Shown: positions 1-12,330, numbered from the stretch's first letter. The stretch: DNA of 64,000 nucleotides from Trichuris trichiura (GCA_037903355.1 JBAJFE010000018.1:186001-250000), one strand, 5' to 3'. Notes: generated by a model not told the origin, from the letters alone. Translations and numbers: made by a program.

Positions 1-2555
1 ACTCTTTTAATTCATTTGCCTATCTGCCCTTAAAAGCTCAGCGTACAATCTTCCGAAACGTAACCATTATTGTGCTCCAAAGAAATATCTGCATAACGAC
101 AACGCGTAGTTGAGAATAAAACAGTATTTTTTTAACGGAAGGTTCCATAGAAAGATGCATGCAGTTTTACGCCTGAACCAAACGTCGAGTATAGTACGTT
201 ACGCCACTTTTGAATGAACATCAAAGTTCTAGGCTGCAGACGGCTAGATATCCGCTGTGAAAAATAACTAGTATACATAGATGGATTAAAAAGATTAAAA
301 TCAAGACGCAGCGGTATAGTAGTAACTCTGTAAGCTAGATCGCACATTTTAGATTTGTTCCCCGTTCGGAGAGTACGACAAAAGCGATACGGAGGCGGCA
401 AACCGCAAAGCGTCATTCAACAATACGCGTCAGGTAACTTGAATCTTTCAATTGTTCTACGGAGAGCGTGAATTGTTCGGTGGTCGAACGTCCACTTCCA
501 GTCAGCTCCAAAATTAGGCTCGCTAATTGGAAAGTACAACGTTGCAAGCCGTGAATTGATTGAAAGCGCTCGCGATCAGTATCCAGCTAATGTGTTAAAG
601 TTTTGCCGACGTCCCTCATGCAAATGAACACCACGTCACAGTTGTGCTTAATCAGTGTCTAACGGTTGGTTGGATAACACGCCATCTAGACTGGCCGTGA
701 CAGAACATGCGTAGTACGTTTCATCAATGAAAAATTCCGCGTAGGACCATCACTTGTCAGCTCAGCATGAATGGCCAATAAGGTCCACTACACGCCAGCA
801 TTCGTTGATGACTTTCGAGTCCGCGTAGTATCGTACCGGGTACAATTAATCAACCGCATCGTAGCGTTTTGTCAAATCTTGCGATATTTAATTAATGAAG
901 CACAGAAATTGCCATTTCGCAACGTCTTGAAATGAACGGAGTTCACAAAGCATCGTCGACTGATTAGAACTCAATTCCCGGAGTGCAAAAATATTCTACA
1001 CCCAACAATAAACAGTGATCGAATGGTCAAAAAATGTCAATGCTTTTTTTTGAAATTCAACTGAGCTGACCACCCGCTAAAAGTGCTACAGGCTGACATG
1101 GTGGAGCGAATAAGCAAGCGGGACAGCCTTCCACGTTTCTACTAGCTAAAATTAACATGCAAATACTTCTTGCAATGGTTCGTTAATGCGCCGTTCCATT
1201 GAAGAGCGGTTGAAAGACGAAGGCTGACTTTTTGAATCGCACGAGCTCATACCCGACATACTACGCTAAAACATGGTCAAACGTATGGCAAGAAAAAATT
1301 ACCAAACAGTCAGTTAAAATCATATAAGCCGTCTAAGCCCATCCGTATGCAAATTTAAAGTTTCCGTCCGATGAAATGTGTACTTTAGCTGTTCGCATGA
1401 AAATTTTCACTTTTCGCAGGACATGTGCCCTGTACAACGAAACAAAAGCTGCTCGCTCGCTGAAACGATAACATTTTTTGAAAGTAGAATTCCCTCCGAA
1501 ATAGCGCTGTGAGTTTAGCAAAGAAAAAAGCTGCCCTGCTTCCAGCGAAAAACTGAGAAATGAAGTTGACGAGATGAGCTAAGCGTAGGCCAATTTTTGT
1601 ATTTAAAAGATCTTTTGTTGATAATTAAGGTGTGCGTTCGATCTGAGCACTGAAAAAGAATTCTTAGTAACAACTAACCATTACAGCTTTGAAATCGTCA
1701 GACTACTAGAAAGCTGTCAGGTAAGACTGCCGGGAGCGACGAGAGAAAGAAGGGACGAGGGGAAGGCTTAATAATTAGGCTGCGGCTTGCTTAACCAAAA
1801 GAGCTTTCCACATAAGGACAAAGAATGCTGAGAGATCAGTCTCGCTAATAATATAGTCGGAACAATTAAAGAGAACTAAGGCAGAATAATAAAAGGATAT
1901 TTGGACCTTTAGCAGACAAGAGTGCAATGCGGTCATATTTCCATTAGCACTATTCACTAGCGAATACGTCATTGAAAGTTAAGCTACTTGATCAGCTGGG
2001 TCAACTTTAACCTATTGTGAAAATGCACTGACGCTTTCAATACTTCAGTATGCGGCTTCCAAGCTTGGCAAAACAAGGGGTGTTAGGCCTCTTCTCACTA
2101 AGCTACTTACTGCATAGTTTCTTAAGCACTTACACTTTGCCGCTAATGGAGAACCTAAATTCTCTTCGCTAATACTCTCCCGATGGAACCCGCCTTAGTT
2201 CTTTCTTGTGCTAACCAACCATAGTAAGCAATGAATTGTAGCTATGAAATTAATACCGTTGAACCTTCGTAAGTTGATCGCCCATGGGACTGCAAAAACT
2301 GGTCAGCATAGGGAGGCTGTAGGTATAAGGGGTTCGGCTGAATAGATAAGTATCTGCACGCATTTATTGGAGGCCTATTAAACAGCGAGGTGCATAAAAA
2401 TAACGTCATCGTAAGATCACGCATAAGGCCTTCCAGGAGCTACAATGCTTCCTGAAAAAATTGTCAATTCTAGTCTCATGCCTGTTCTCAGTACAAACAT
2501 AAGCGGTAAGGGCGGCCTCCGCGCTAGCTATCCCGCTCAGTATCTCTGGACATTT
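1..2555. other. AT-rich region, no gene recognised
   Basis: Only short, unconserved open frames are present on both strands. I see no splice-supported exon chain, RNA gene or clear repeat array. Confidence 0.5.
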
Positions 2556-3977
2556 TTAGAAAACAAAACACTTAAGCTTCGCTAACATGCGCCTGACGAC
2601 CTCTTTCTTCAGCTTTTGTACCATTTCCGTCTCATTTTCACTTTCCTCCTCTGCGTTATCTCTTGCGCTACTTGTTTCTACGCTCATTCCCGCTTCGGCT
2701 AGTATAGATTCGAAGATTGCTTGTAGGTCAGGTTTAGTAGAAGTAGTCATCTCTGCTCCTTCAATCTCTGCCTCGCAAGTCAGACTATCGGGTCAGAGCT
2801 CGACATCATTCTTTTGGTCTTTGACGAATCCAGCTGTCCTGAAGCACTTCCCTATTGCCTCTGGTTGAACCTTATTCCAGGAAGAGCTGACCCAACGTAC
2901 GGCGTTCAAAGCCTTAATGGATGCGACAATCGAAGTTGCTCCCACAGAAGAGCTGTTAACTTCTGTTTTGCTAATGACCCATTACAAAAGCTGGGTCCGG
3001 TATTTCGCTTTAAATGTCATGAATTATTCCTTGATATAGAGGCTGGGTTTTTGAGAAAGCGTTTGGAGGCACGAACTTCAAGGTGACGCTTGTGAGGTGT
3101 CTTACGCAAGGATGGCTCGGACAGTTGTCTACCTGCCATTAAGATGGAATGTTTCATTCGCGTCATCTGTGGGTCGACACTTCTTACTCACTCTTCGAAT
3201 ACTGCGGCTGTCATCCAGGCGCATTTATTTGATCTCCAAATCACAGAGAGGTCGTCAGGCTTCAAGTTCCCAAATGCGCGGGCTTTCGCTGACCTATCAA
3301 TCACCAATGGCTTCGACTTCTCCCCAGTTGCGCTAGGGCAAGAAAGCACTGTGAAGCGTTCTTTGGAGAGCTTCCCGCTTTTGCATTTGTCGCCTTTAAG
3401 TACAAGGCTTCTTATCAGACATAGCCTTGAAGAACAAGCCGCATTCATCAGCATTGAATATATATTCTTCCTTGAAGCCACTGGCGAAATTCTTGTCGAA
3501 GTCTTGGAAAACTTCAATGTGAAGTTTTCCAAGACCTCGACAGGAACTTCGTTAGATTCGCCGCATAAGACTTTCTGGGAGATCTTATGACGGAGCTTGA
3601 ACTTCTCGAGCCAACCGCTTGATGCTTGGAAGCTTATCAAGCCGAATTCCAAGGCAAACCTTCCAGCAACTTTCTGGAACATTGGGTCAGAGATCCGTCG
3701 TGCATTAGCCGCTCTCATTTGCTTAAACCAACTTAACGCTGTTTCATTGACTTGGTCGAGAGAGGTTCTCCTCTTTTTTCGCCGCACTCTCCGCCTTCCT
3801 TCTTATATCTTTCCAAGTACTCACTTTACGTCTCTTGATATTGGAAACGATAGTCTTGCTGACATGAAACCGTTTCGCCGTCTTCCTTTGACTGTTGGTT
3901 TCGAGAAAGCGGGTAAGATACATTTTTTCCTTCAGTGTCAACTCTCTCTCGATTCTTTCCGTTCGGCCAGAACGCAA
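2556..3977 (-). pseudogene. Tigger/pogo-type transposase, decayed
   Basis: Remnant of a Tc1/mariner-superfamily DNA transposase of the Tigger/pogo (CENP-B-like) type, read right to left. The N-terminal psq-like helix-turn-helix is at about 3977-3760. The second, CENPB-type HTH (ALSWFKQMRAAN) is at about 3750-3590. A DDE segment follows with the block VLSCPSATGEKSKPLV near 3340, and the catalytic-motif remnant FNADECGLFF appears in another frame at 3439-3467. The late DDE block VTLKFVPPNAFSKTQPLYQG lies near 3030-3090, with Y where the family has the catalytic D. The C-terminal block ASIKALNAVRWVSSSWN and CFRTAGF is at 2830-2930. At least four frame changes plus stops separate these blocks, so it is dead. 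I did not locate terminal inverted repeats. Assignment rests on block order and family motifs I recognise. Confidence 0.8.
3501..3535. repeat. Perfect hairpin inside the transposase remnant
   Basis: A 16-bp perfect inverted repeat (GTCTTGGAAAACTTCA at 3501-3516 and its complement at 3520-3535) surrounds a 3-nt loop. It continues imperfectly for about 14 bp further on each side. It replaces the linker expected just before the first DDE aspartate block. Confidence 0.85.
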
Positions 3978-6900
3978 ACCGTAACCCGCGGAGTAGCTAT
4001 TACTGCGTAAGCTGGAATATCTTCACTCGCGAGGACACGTCCCGCACGGGTACAGCAAAGCGAATGAATAGAATTGAGCTCGACGCAGACGAATGCAATT
4101 AGGCTTGATTCGTCATATTTCGCTCCATGGGAGAATGCTGCTGACGCCTAGGCGAGAGGTTATGTGAACAAGGAAACGCGCAAGCTGCGCTGGCAAGCAT
4201 GGAGAAAGCATCGTCAAAGCGACGGAATCGGTTCTGTAATCAGGAATCTCCAATGCACGGTAATGAAAAACTTCGCTACGTTGAGTAATAGCACATTGAG
4301 GCAAAGACGATTAACAGCTCCCAGCGACTGATACAGAGCAAACTAGCATTGCGTGCATATACCAGGTCACGGCTAAAGCGATCAACTTCCCACTTACGGA
4401 GGTGGTCGATGTATAGAGGTTGCCCTTGCGCTTATTTACGTGCGGACAAACCAACAGGTCAAATTTCGGTCAACTTAGGGAGTGGACAGCTCTGGAGGTT
4501 CCACTGCGCTCCAACAGCATTTGATTGATTGGCAATAAGTTCTTTGAAATACCCACGTGCTCTTCTTCCTTTTGCTGTTAGCGTAATACTACTTTTTTCG
4601 CTTGATGCGTCAACAAGGGAGATAAACCTTGTGGGAAGAAGAAGAAGTGACGTTGTCTTTTTTGCATTGAACGTGATAGTCATATTTGTGTCGCAATAAT
4701 GCTGTTCAACACTACGCATATCCGTCGTACGTTTAGTTCTAAGCACTCACAGGGGCCCGTATGGTATTAGCCGGCACACTTATCTTATTTAGCTCTTTTA
4801 TAAAAGAAATTAATTACGTAGAGTAATGACAGTCCTTCCCGCCTTCCAGTAGATCGCGGGTTGAAGGGCGGTCGACCAACTGACGTGTGGTAAAAATGAT
4901 TACGAAGAGACAATTGGCGGCGAAAAGTTGTACTACTTGACCGCCTTAATGAGCATAACTCTTACCTGTATTGTAACGCAGCCAGAAATTTGAGAACAAG
5001 CACACTTGCGATTTTATGACGATTCGCTACCGGCAAGTGAGCATAAAAATATCTTGCAGCAACCAAAAGCGCTTACTTTCCTAAGCGGATGGAAGGATCA
5101 ACTTTTCGCTATAGTCAATAACGGAAGTGACTTCGACGAAACCTTCGCGGCTAGAATGTGGAAAAAAATCTGAGCTGACACGCGTCAATAGGCAATACTG
5201 AAATGACAATCATAAAGTCACCTAATTGCCCAAAGGATTTCCATTCGAGCGAGTAGTTACCTGATTACATTTGCTCGTACACAAGACGTCTATGAAGACG
5301 TGTCGAAAGCTTTTCTAAAAAACGCATTACTCCTTCCGCTATGTGTACAAGAAATGTACGTCCGTTTCTCAAGTTGGCAGTTCGCCTTGCTCTGTTTTCA
5401 GACCACAATAAATTATACATTTTTCTTACGCTTTCCGATTGTAAGGTTACGAAACGAGCCAGCGCGAACTCCCCTATCGACTAAAGTTGCGTTATTAATT
5501 CTCTCCGCCAATAATCAATGAGGAAACTATGGCGTATCAGTTCAAATTAAAGCTACTATACTTAGCTAGAACACTTACTAATAGAATTCACGCATTATTG
5601 TTAAACCGCTTGGACGAAATAACAATAATTCGGTTCTGTTAAAGCATATAAAACTGTCACTTCCATTTCGTCAATAAGAAAAGTCGCATAAACTAACATA
5701 ACCACAAAGACGTATGCTCAACAACAATATATGTAGGCTATGTAGACAAAATGATGACGTCACAATCAAACTATGTACGCTAAAACAAATTTTTTACAGT
5801 CTTCGCGTTCTGCGAATGAATTCATTATTAATGGACGATCACTAATGAATGAACTGCGGCGTGAAACTATGGCGGCGAAAATTAAGCGGCCATTGAAATG
5901 ACTGACGCGCAATGAAAGATTGCTTTGATTGCAAGCGCTTTTTTAATCGCTTACTTCAAGCACTTAATCGGAACGCAGCCGGAGACGCCTACAGACTTGA
6001 CAATATGCAATTGAGATTTCTTAAGACTATCAATGAGTAAAGTCCACCCTCAACAAGGGCTCCTACTAATGAAAATACACAATTGAAACGTTTAGCCGAC
6101 TGTCTCCTCTACGCTCCATTAAGAGATGGAAAGGAACAACTATCAATTCTGAAAGAGTTGTACAACTGTATTGATGTTTTGATTTTTACGTGGAAGAGAA
6201 AAAAGGAAACGCCTCCGACCAACGAGTACAACGCTCGTTAACGTTTTTACCCAAACGCAGGCCAACAAGCTAACCAAACAAGGTAAAGCGTAGGTTGTCA
6301 AAACCGTCAGCAAAACGCGTAGTCGTATTTCAACTGGAAAAGCGAACTCTACATAACAGCGGAAACAAACGTAAAGGCTCTACTTAGGCCAGGTTCACTA
6401 AGATAAAATGGAGCTCGCAAATTCTACAAAAAAATTTACATAGATATTGCTGAGCGCGTAATGACGCAGAAGAACAACGAAATAAAAAAAGACAAAACAA
6501 AATGGTAAGTTTTGAGCGCCTGTAAATCTTTGATGAATGGATTTGGACAATAATATGACAAAACGTACTACAAAAAGGGGGGAGGGGGCTACACGCTCAC
6601 ATGTACGTCAGACTTAATGCAGTGTGCGCATCTGGCAAAGTATTTGCGAAAAAGGAAATACTAAGATCATGCGGCATGCTCTCTGCAGAAAAATGCCAAC
6701 ACTTACCTTAAATGGGCTATAGAGGGCAGAAGGTCAAAATGTTGGCCAGATGGCGCTGCTGCGCCGTACACTTACTGCTTTGCGGCAATGGTGGTGTTGG
6801 TCGACTGCGCCTGCATGGGCATTGTCATTTTTTAAGGAAAAAAACTTATTTTAATTTGACGTTGTATTAATGGAGGCGCTGCTTACCCGAGAACTTAACA

Positions 6901-7120
6901 GTAACGTATTTTTTGAAAAAAAACCTTAAAACTACTAAAAGCTCAATTTCTAAAATGGCAAGATACAATGGTACGTATGAGATCACGCTTCAATTAGTTC
7001 AATAAGAACAATCACAGTGGGAAATTGCGTGAAGCATACTTGCTTAGCAGTACGCAAGAACATCAGCAATCTAACAGCCGAGGGGAGCTGCAGTCAGATC
7101 AATTAAAATGACGAATTAAT
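3978..7120. other. Intergenic, nothing recognised
   Basis: No conserved open frame, array or RNA gene seen. The only simple features are short A/T runs and a G-rich run near 6577-6590. Confidence 0.5.
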
Positions 7121-8212
7121 TTACAACTCAACGTGTTTACGGTAGTTCAAACGTAGAGGCAAATCCTGAAAAATTGAAATGTCAACACAGGGTGAGTAAA
7201 GTAGGCTGACGATGACCCTACCGAATTTCGCCAGCGAGTCCGCGTTATGAACTTCAAGGAATGATCTTTGCCGAGCACTTCGCTATTGCATAGTATGTCA
7301 AACTAAAAGAGAGCATGCAGGTACGTATGGACGAAAAAAAGCTAAGCCCACTTTACTTACGTCTAAGAAACGCGAAATATCTCCGTACAAGGCCATGGCC
7401 AGATACTTCTTTAGTACGGTTATGGTTGCTTGCGATGAGCAGCATACGTAGGGATGATCGAGCAATTTTACATCATCCTCGTCGGATTTGAAAAATATGC
7501 TAACCTAAAGGAAGTTCAAAAAAGAAAAAAGGTTGCGCTACGCAAATGGGCGACCATAAACCTGCTCGTCAAAAGCGTGGTTGTCTTTACTCTCTTGGAA
7601 GTTGTCCGACGATTCGTTTTTTCTTTCTGAGAGCAAAAACTACATCAATGATTGCCGGCAGCGAACGAGAACAAGCGCGAGCACCTGTTTTTAGAGGATT
7701 TTCAAATGGCAAGTTGTGCTCTTGATAAAACAATTCACGTCGCTGCATTTCGTCTGACGAAAAAAGAAAAAAAACATTCAAGGGGTGAGGCTACGAAACG
7801 GACGACTCGACTTACTTTTGTACAAGTTAGGCACGAGCTTGTAGACAATGTCCTGCAAGTTCCGATCGTGCATAATGTAGTTTAACGGATGACTTTGGTG
7901 AATAACAATTTCGCACTTGGGGCAAGTGGTCTTTTCCCTGAGATGGGCAACTAGGCAAGATTTGCAAACTGAAATAATTGAATGGTCAAAAGAGCAATTC
8001 AAACTCGGCTCATCAAATATACAAGCGTGCAAGCATTCCGACACAGTCGTAGCATCGATCAGGTAGCCTTTGCACACGTAGCACGTGATGTAAGGATTTA
8101 ATCCTCGAAGCAGCACTCTACGGTTTTCCATCACAGCTTCCGCCGACGACTGCGAGGAGACTCGCATCGAGTTCCTCATGCCGACCAAAAAGTAAGCTCC
8201 TTTGATCCGCAT
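7121..8212 (-). CDS. Polycomb group RING finger protein (PCGF3/5-like)
   Basis: Subunit of PRC1-type E3 ligases that pairs with RING1 to ubiquitinate histone H2A; nuclear. Six exons: 8212-8023, 7968-7816, 7753-7644, 7504-7361, 7302-7222 and 7165-7121, about 240 aa, close to the usual PCGF3 length. The RING reads C-YV-C, ECLHA|FCKSC and CPKC, followed by the diagnostic [16 protein letters not shown] domain follows ([14 protein letters not shown], then [33 protein letters not shown]) and ends at a TAA. All introns are GT-AG and 53-139 nt long. The first is 54 nt with no stop, so the frame runs through it and inserts 18 false residues between the RING cysteines. The donor of exon 3 (GTAGTT) is the least certain junction. 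The start could be the ATG at 8212 or one of the in-frame ATGs before MENRR. Divergent from the gene at 8491. Confidence 0.9.
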
Positions 8213-8490
8213 GTTTCACTGCATACTGTATACTCCGCTACGCAGCATTGTTTGTTTTTTCTTCCTCATAATGACATGGAGCAATGTGGAGGCCGTTTTG
8301 GCGCGAAACAATGCACTTCTGTGTTTGCTTCCTCGTTTTAACCTTTTTAAAAAAGACCTGCTTATTCTTTTTGCCGATTGCTAACCCTCTGTTCGAAAAG
8401 AGCAAATAGCGAACGCAAACGCGCTGAGGAATCTTCTAGAGTGACCGAGTGACGGAAAGTAAATATTTTGTTGCAACAATATGCTAAACA
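8213..8490. promoter_or_regulatory. Shared divergent promoter region
   Basis: The 278 bp between two divergent start codons must hold the promoters or 5' leaders of both genes. No TATA box at a convincing distance is visible on either side. The regulatory role is inferred from layout only. Confidence 0.4.
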
Positions 8491-9353
8491 ATGCGATGCT
8501 ATTTAGGTACAACAAGTATAGTTGGTACGAAATCGCTCAAAGGTAAACTTTGCACGTCCCATGTACAAGCTAGACAGTGCTTGAAAGACGCCTGCGTATC
8601 CCTCCATGAGATGACCGAAATGGCTTTCGAAAAAGCCAGTGTTAGCGGTGGGCGCGGGGCCACTTGCAAAATGTTAATTGAACCTACTTCGTCCGCTTTG
8701 TCCGATGGAGATATTTCTGTGAACTTTGAAAGGATGAGTCTCAAAGCCGAAAGTGGAGTTGATGCAACAAAGCACGCAGAAAACTTAGCGCGCCACGCAC
8801 TATGGTTAGTAGTTGCGAAGTTCGCTAATGTATATTAGCTTGAGTTTGATAAAGTTTGCATTGCCAACATGGGTAAATTGGTTGGCAGATTTTAACGGCA
8901 AAATTTGATAGCATCCTTTTCGTCCTTTTCAGCCCGGAATGTTTGAATGCCATCTTGCTACGAATGGGTCGTCGCAGGGAACGCCGCTTCTTCCCGTACG
9001 AACCTGCTCGCTCGCCTGCCGGACGCTTTATTGCTGATACTAAGAGCCTGAAAAGAATGGAAATTCGTTTGAAGAATATTTTTAGCCGGTTCAGATACCT
9101 CAACTTCACAGCGGTGCGACCTCCATTAAGCGACCTGAGTCCGTGTACTGGCGTTTTGAATGGTATCGAAATTGACTCGGAATCTTTCAAGCACAAAATG
9201 TCAGCCGCTCCGTTGCAGTCGGCAAAAGTTTTGCCAGCGACGGTAACGTGCCCACCTTTCGTTTTAAACGCGACCGAACTGGCCGCCTATTTGGACGAAT
9301 TTTTACACTTGCCGAAAAAAATGTCTTTCATGGCAAAAAGTATGTATGCATAG
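8491..9353 (+). CDS. Uncharacterised protein, possibly OSER1-like
   Basis: Two exons, 8491-8804 and 8933-9353, joined by a 128-nt intron (donor G|GTTAGT, acceptor TTTTCAG|C) that keeps the frame, giving a protein of about 244 aa. The junction reads ARHAL-CPECLNAILLRMG. No signal peptide or membrane segment is visible. The middle is rich in arginine (GRRRERRFF). The protein ends LAAYLDEFLHLPKKMSFMA with a tyrosine-alanine tail, which resembles the C-terminal motif of the oxidative-stress-responsive OSER1 (DUF776) family; I am not certain of that match. The first ATG at 8491 is assumed and a 5' exon could precede it. Divergent from the PCGF gene, so co-expression is possible. Confidence 0.65.
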
Positions 9354-10486
9354 AAGCATACAGAATTGTCGAACAAACCAGTGTTTGTCTTTTGCATACG
9401 ACTTTCCGTTGTTTTTTTTCAACTTGCTACTTGTTGGCGAAAAGGAGTTCTATTTTACGTTAATAACTTCATTGTTTTTGAATGTACAGGTGCAGATTTT
9501 CAAAGTCGCTTACGTCACACTTGCCTAAATGCAAATAATTAAATTAATGCCAATATGCAAAGGCAGAATCAACCCTTTGGTTATTAAACTGATGGCATTT
9601 GTCTTCTCTATTTGAAATTCAGGCATGGCATTGTTATTCGGCCGTTTTGTGAGGAACCTGGTAATCCCAATAACTAATCTTCAAAGCCTTAATGTATGCT
9701 TGAATTAGGAAAGTAGCTTTTGATGAGATGATGAGTCACGTTGCCCAAAGAAACTCACGACAATGATTTTGCTCAAAACACCATTTTGACTCGTGAGAAC
9801 TCGAGTGCCTGGAATTTAAAGTGGGAAAGTTTCAGAGGCAGACATTGCGTGGTTCAACAAGTATAAGTGTTCGTAGGTAACCAAAGGAAGCTGGTCTAGC
9901 ACTACTTGCGGAACGTAAATCAATAAGAAATCATCGTATAACATTCAGTAATCACAGTTTCCTCCATTTAATAGAACTTCGATTTTCACCAGGAAAGCAA
10001 ACGGAATCTTTGTAGTAATAAACGATCTATGTTCCCCGGAACGTCGTAGCCAATACTAATGAAACTATAGGTATTGTACCAACGTTTGTTGATTGTCGGC
10101 AACAAGTAACTTCAAACTAGAATGAACAGCATACAACGTTCGAAGCAGCTCCTAAAGGCTCCTGAATGGTAGACGCATTCGGATCTTGTAACGCTCGTCC
10201 CAAGAATTTGCCCGCCCGCGAAAGCGTTCCCACATTATGTTAACAATATTCAGCGGCTGGAATTACAAGAAACTTATTTTTATGTCACTTCCACTGTTAC
10301 GCTGAAGACTGTTGCTGCAGTAAACGGAAAACTGAAAAATCTCTTTGTCAATAAAAAAAGGAGAAAAATGCCTCGAACTTTAATGAACGTAACTGTGATC
10401 GTTATAAAATATTCCAAACAACTAATCGGCATTTGTTCTTTCATTTAAGCGACTTTTAACGTTTAATTGATAATGTAACATTTTTA
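9354..10486. other. Intergenic, nothing recognised
   Basis: Only short spurious frames occur. No exon chain or structured repeat was found. Confidence 0.5.
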
Positions 10487-10830
10487 TGCCGCGTCAAGGT
10501 GGAACTTTGTAGCGCATGGTTTGACGCAAATTACTTTTGGCGCAAATCGCGTTTGACTCAGTTACACCTTGACGCGATGTGAAGATGAAACTTCGCATCA
10601 CACAGTTTGAGGCACGCATAAGTTTGACGCTGTTTCACCTTAACGTCACGCCAAGATGAGACTTTGTAAGGCACGGTTTGCCGCCTGATTAAGTTTGACG
10701 TTTTCCCGATTTGACGCAGCGTCACGATGAAACCTTTCGAGCTCGGTTTGCCCAGCAAGTAAGTTTGACGCTGTCCCGTCTTCTCGAGCGTTAAGATAAA
10801 ATTTTGCTGCGTTCGATTCGATACACTGAA
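10487..10830. repeat. Diverged tandem array, about 70-bp unit
   Basis: About 4.5 copies of a unit carrying GATGAAAC or AAGATGAGAC, then CGGTTTG, then AAGTTTGACGCTGT. Copies begin near 10487, 10567, 10638, 10708 and 10778, so the period is 70-71 bp apart from a longer first unit. Copies differ at many positions, so the array is old. No coding frame spans it. Confidence 0.8.
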
Positions 10831-11550
10831 GCGGGGTCTAGTATGTTCTGTCCCAACCGGACGTTGAGGCGGCTACTTGAAAGCGTTATCTGCGAATCTA
10901 CGGCGTAATAAATGGTTGTTATCGGCGCAACGGACGGACGTTATCGTCAGGTTTAGTGAAAGCATGGAATTTAGCAGATGCGTAGGCATTGAAGTTACGG
11001 GAAACACAATGGGGCCTGCAGGTGTTCAAGCTGAGACGTCGTGTAGGAATTCGTGAACACGCGTCATGTTAAGGTTTAGGCTTAGGCTTAGGCTTAGGCT
11101 TAGGCAGGTCAGGACGGCCGGCAGGGTTATAGAACGCACTTGGAAACAATGAGCAGAACGGCGAACTGTATCCAGATGTGCACGGTTCGTTTGCTGATAC
11201 GCATCGCTCGCATGTGTACACAGTGAACAATAGCTTAGGTCAGCCATTGTTCAGGTGACGTAGTAATGGTCACGTGACCGGCTTTGAAGTTGCCGCCTCA
11301 ACTTCCGGTTGGGAGGGAACATACAAGACCCCTGAAGCGTCTTTACGCGAAGAAGTTAAGCGTTTTGGTAAGCATTCTACGAGACGCTTTTCTAAAAATA
11401 AGTTGGCTTCCCATTACCTAAAAAGGATAGTGCAACAAGAAGAACAACTTTACTGCAGAAAAAAAATCAAGGCCCTTTCGGGGATTATAACTACTTTTTT
11501 CATGTTAAACCTACGTTAGCTTGGGTTGGTTCCGATAACAACGAAGACAC
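10831..11550. other. Intergenic with short telomere-like tract
   Basis: No gene is supported. The stretch holds the TTAGGC tract annotated separately. Its end (11516-11526) pairs with 11903-11914 as an outer extension of the following palindrome. Confidence 0.5.
11076..11105 (+). repeat. Interstitial telomere repeat (TTAGGC)5
   Basis: Five perfect head-to-tail copies of TTAGGC, the nematode telomere unit, with a degenerate GGTTTAGGC start. It is flanked on both sides by ordinary sequence, so it is internal and not a chromosome end. Confidence 0.95.
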
Positions 11551-11902
11551 TTCATATTTGATCTTCTGATTCACGGGTTTGGCCTGTTGGATGTATCTGT
11601 AAGTAAACTGCAAAGTGCCCTACCAACGAATGGATGAGCAAATTGTTAGAGAAATTACAGAACAAATCGAATACCGTACGTTTCGGAACTGCTCTTGTTC
11701 CGTCGTCAGCAGTGTTAGGGAGACACTGCCCTCCCCAACACTGCTGACGACGGAACAAGAGCAGTTCCGAAACGTACGGTATTCGATTTGTTCTGTAATT
11801 TCTCTAACAATTTGCTCATCCATTCGTTGGTAGGGCACTTTGCAGTTTACTTACAGATACATCCAACAGGCCAAACCCGTGAATCAGAAGATCAAATATG
11901 AA
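11551..11902. repeat. Foldback element, 166-bp near-perfect arms
   Basis: Arms 11551-11716 and 11737-11902 are essentially exact reverse complements around a 20-nt centre. The arms carry CCCTACCAACGAATGGATGA and the core TTTCGG-13 nt-CCGTCGTCAGC, both shared with the Penelope-like element at 51.5-52.8 kb. Because of the symmetry, both strands encode the same peptide start (MPYQRMDEQ). It looks like a non-autonomous, head-to-head dimer of that element's terminal repeat. Confidence 0.85.
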
Positions 11903-12330
11903 ACAACCCAAGCCTGTTAAAAGACATCCTGTCTTTAGAAGACACTTCACTGGAATTTCTATACCTTCATTTTGACGGAAAGTTTTTCCCTCTTGAAAAA
12001 GAAAGCAATGGCGGCACTATTTGCGAGACCTGCTCGTAATCAGACTTATAAGGGCTTGAAAACGATGGTATACGGAGAACGTTTATTTCAGATGCGTAGC
12101 TGAGCTTCGAATGCCATTATGTCCGAAAGGTCATTACAAGCACCATAGAAGGCATGTCGTTGCTGGAATCTTCGATGAAGAGTTCAGGTCTCAACAATAA
12201 TTGCCATTTTTTCAACAGCAGTGACGAGTATGGCAAACGAACGAACCCATGCACACATTTTAATCGACCGCCAAAACCGTAATACTACCGAACGATACGC
12301 AGATTACTAGCTCCCCTTGTTATTGATAAG
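11903..12330. other. Spacer before copia element
   Basis: No gene recognised. The last five bases, ATAAG, are the target duplication of the element that follows. Confidence 0.5.

Noticed and set aside
11076..11105. True chromosome end
   Set aside because: Only five units, with unique-looking sequence continuing on both sides.
11026..11247. Open frame with serine-leucine repeats
   Set aside because: This is the complement of the TTAGGC tract and has no other coding support.
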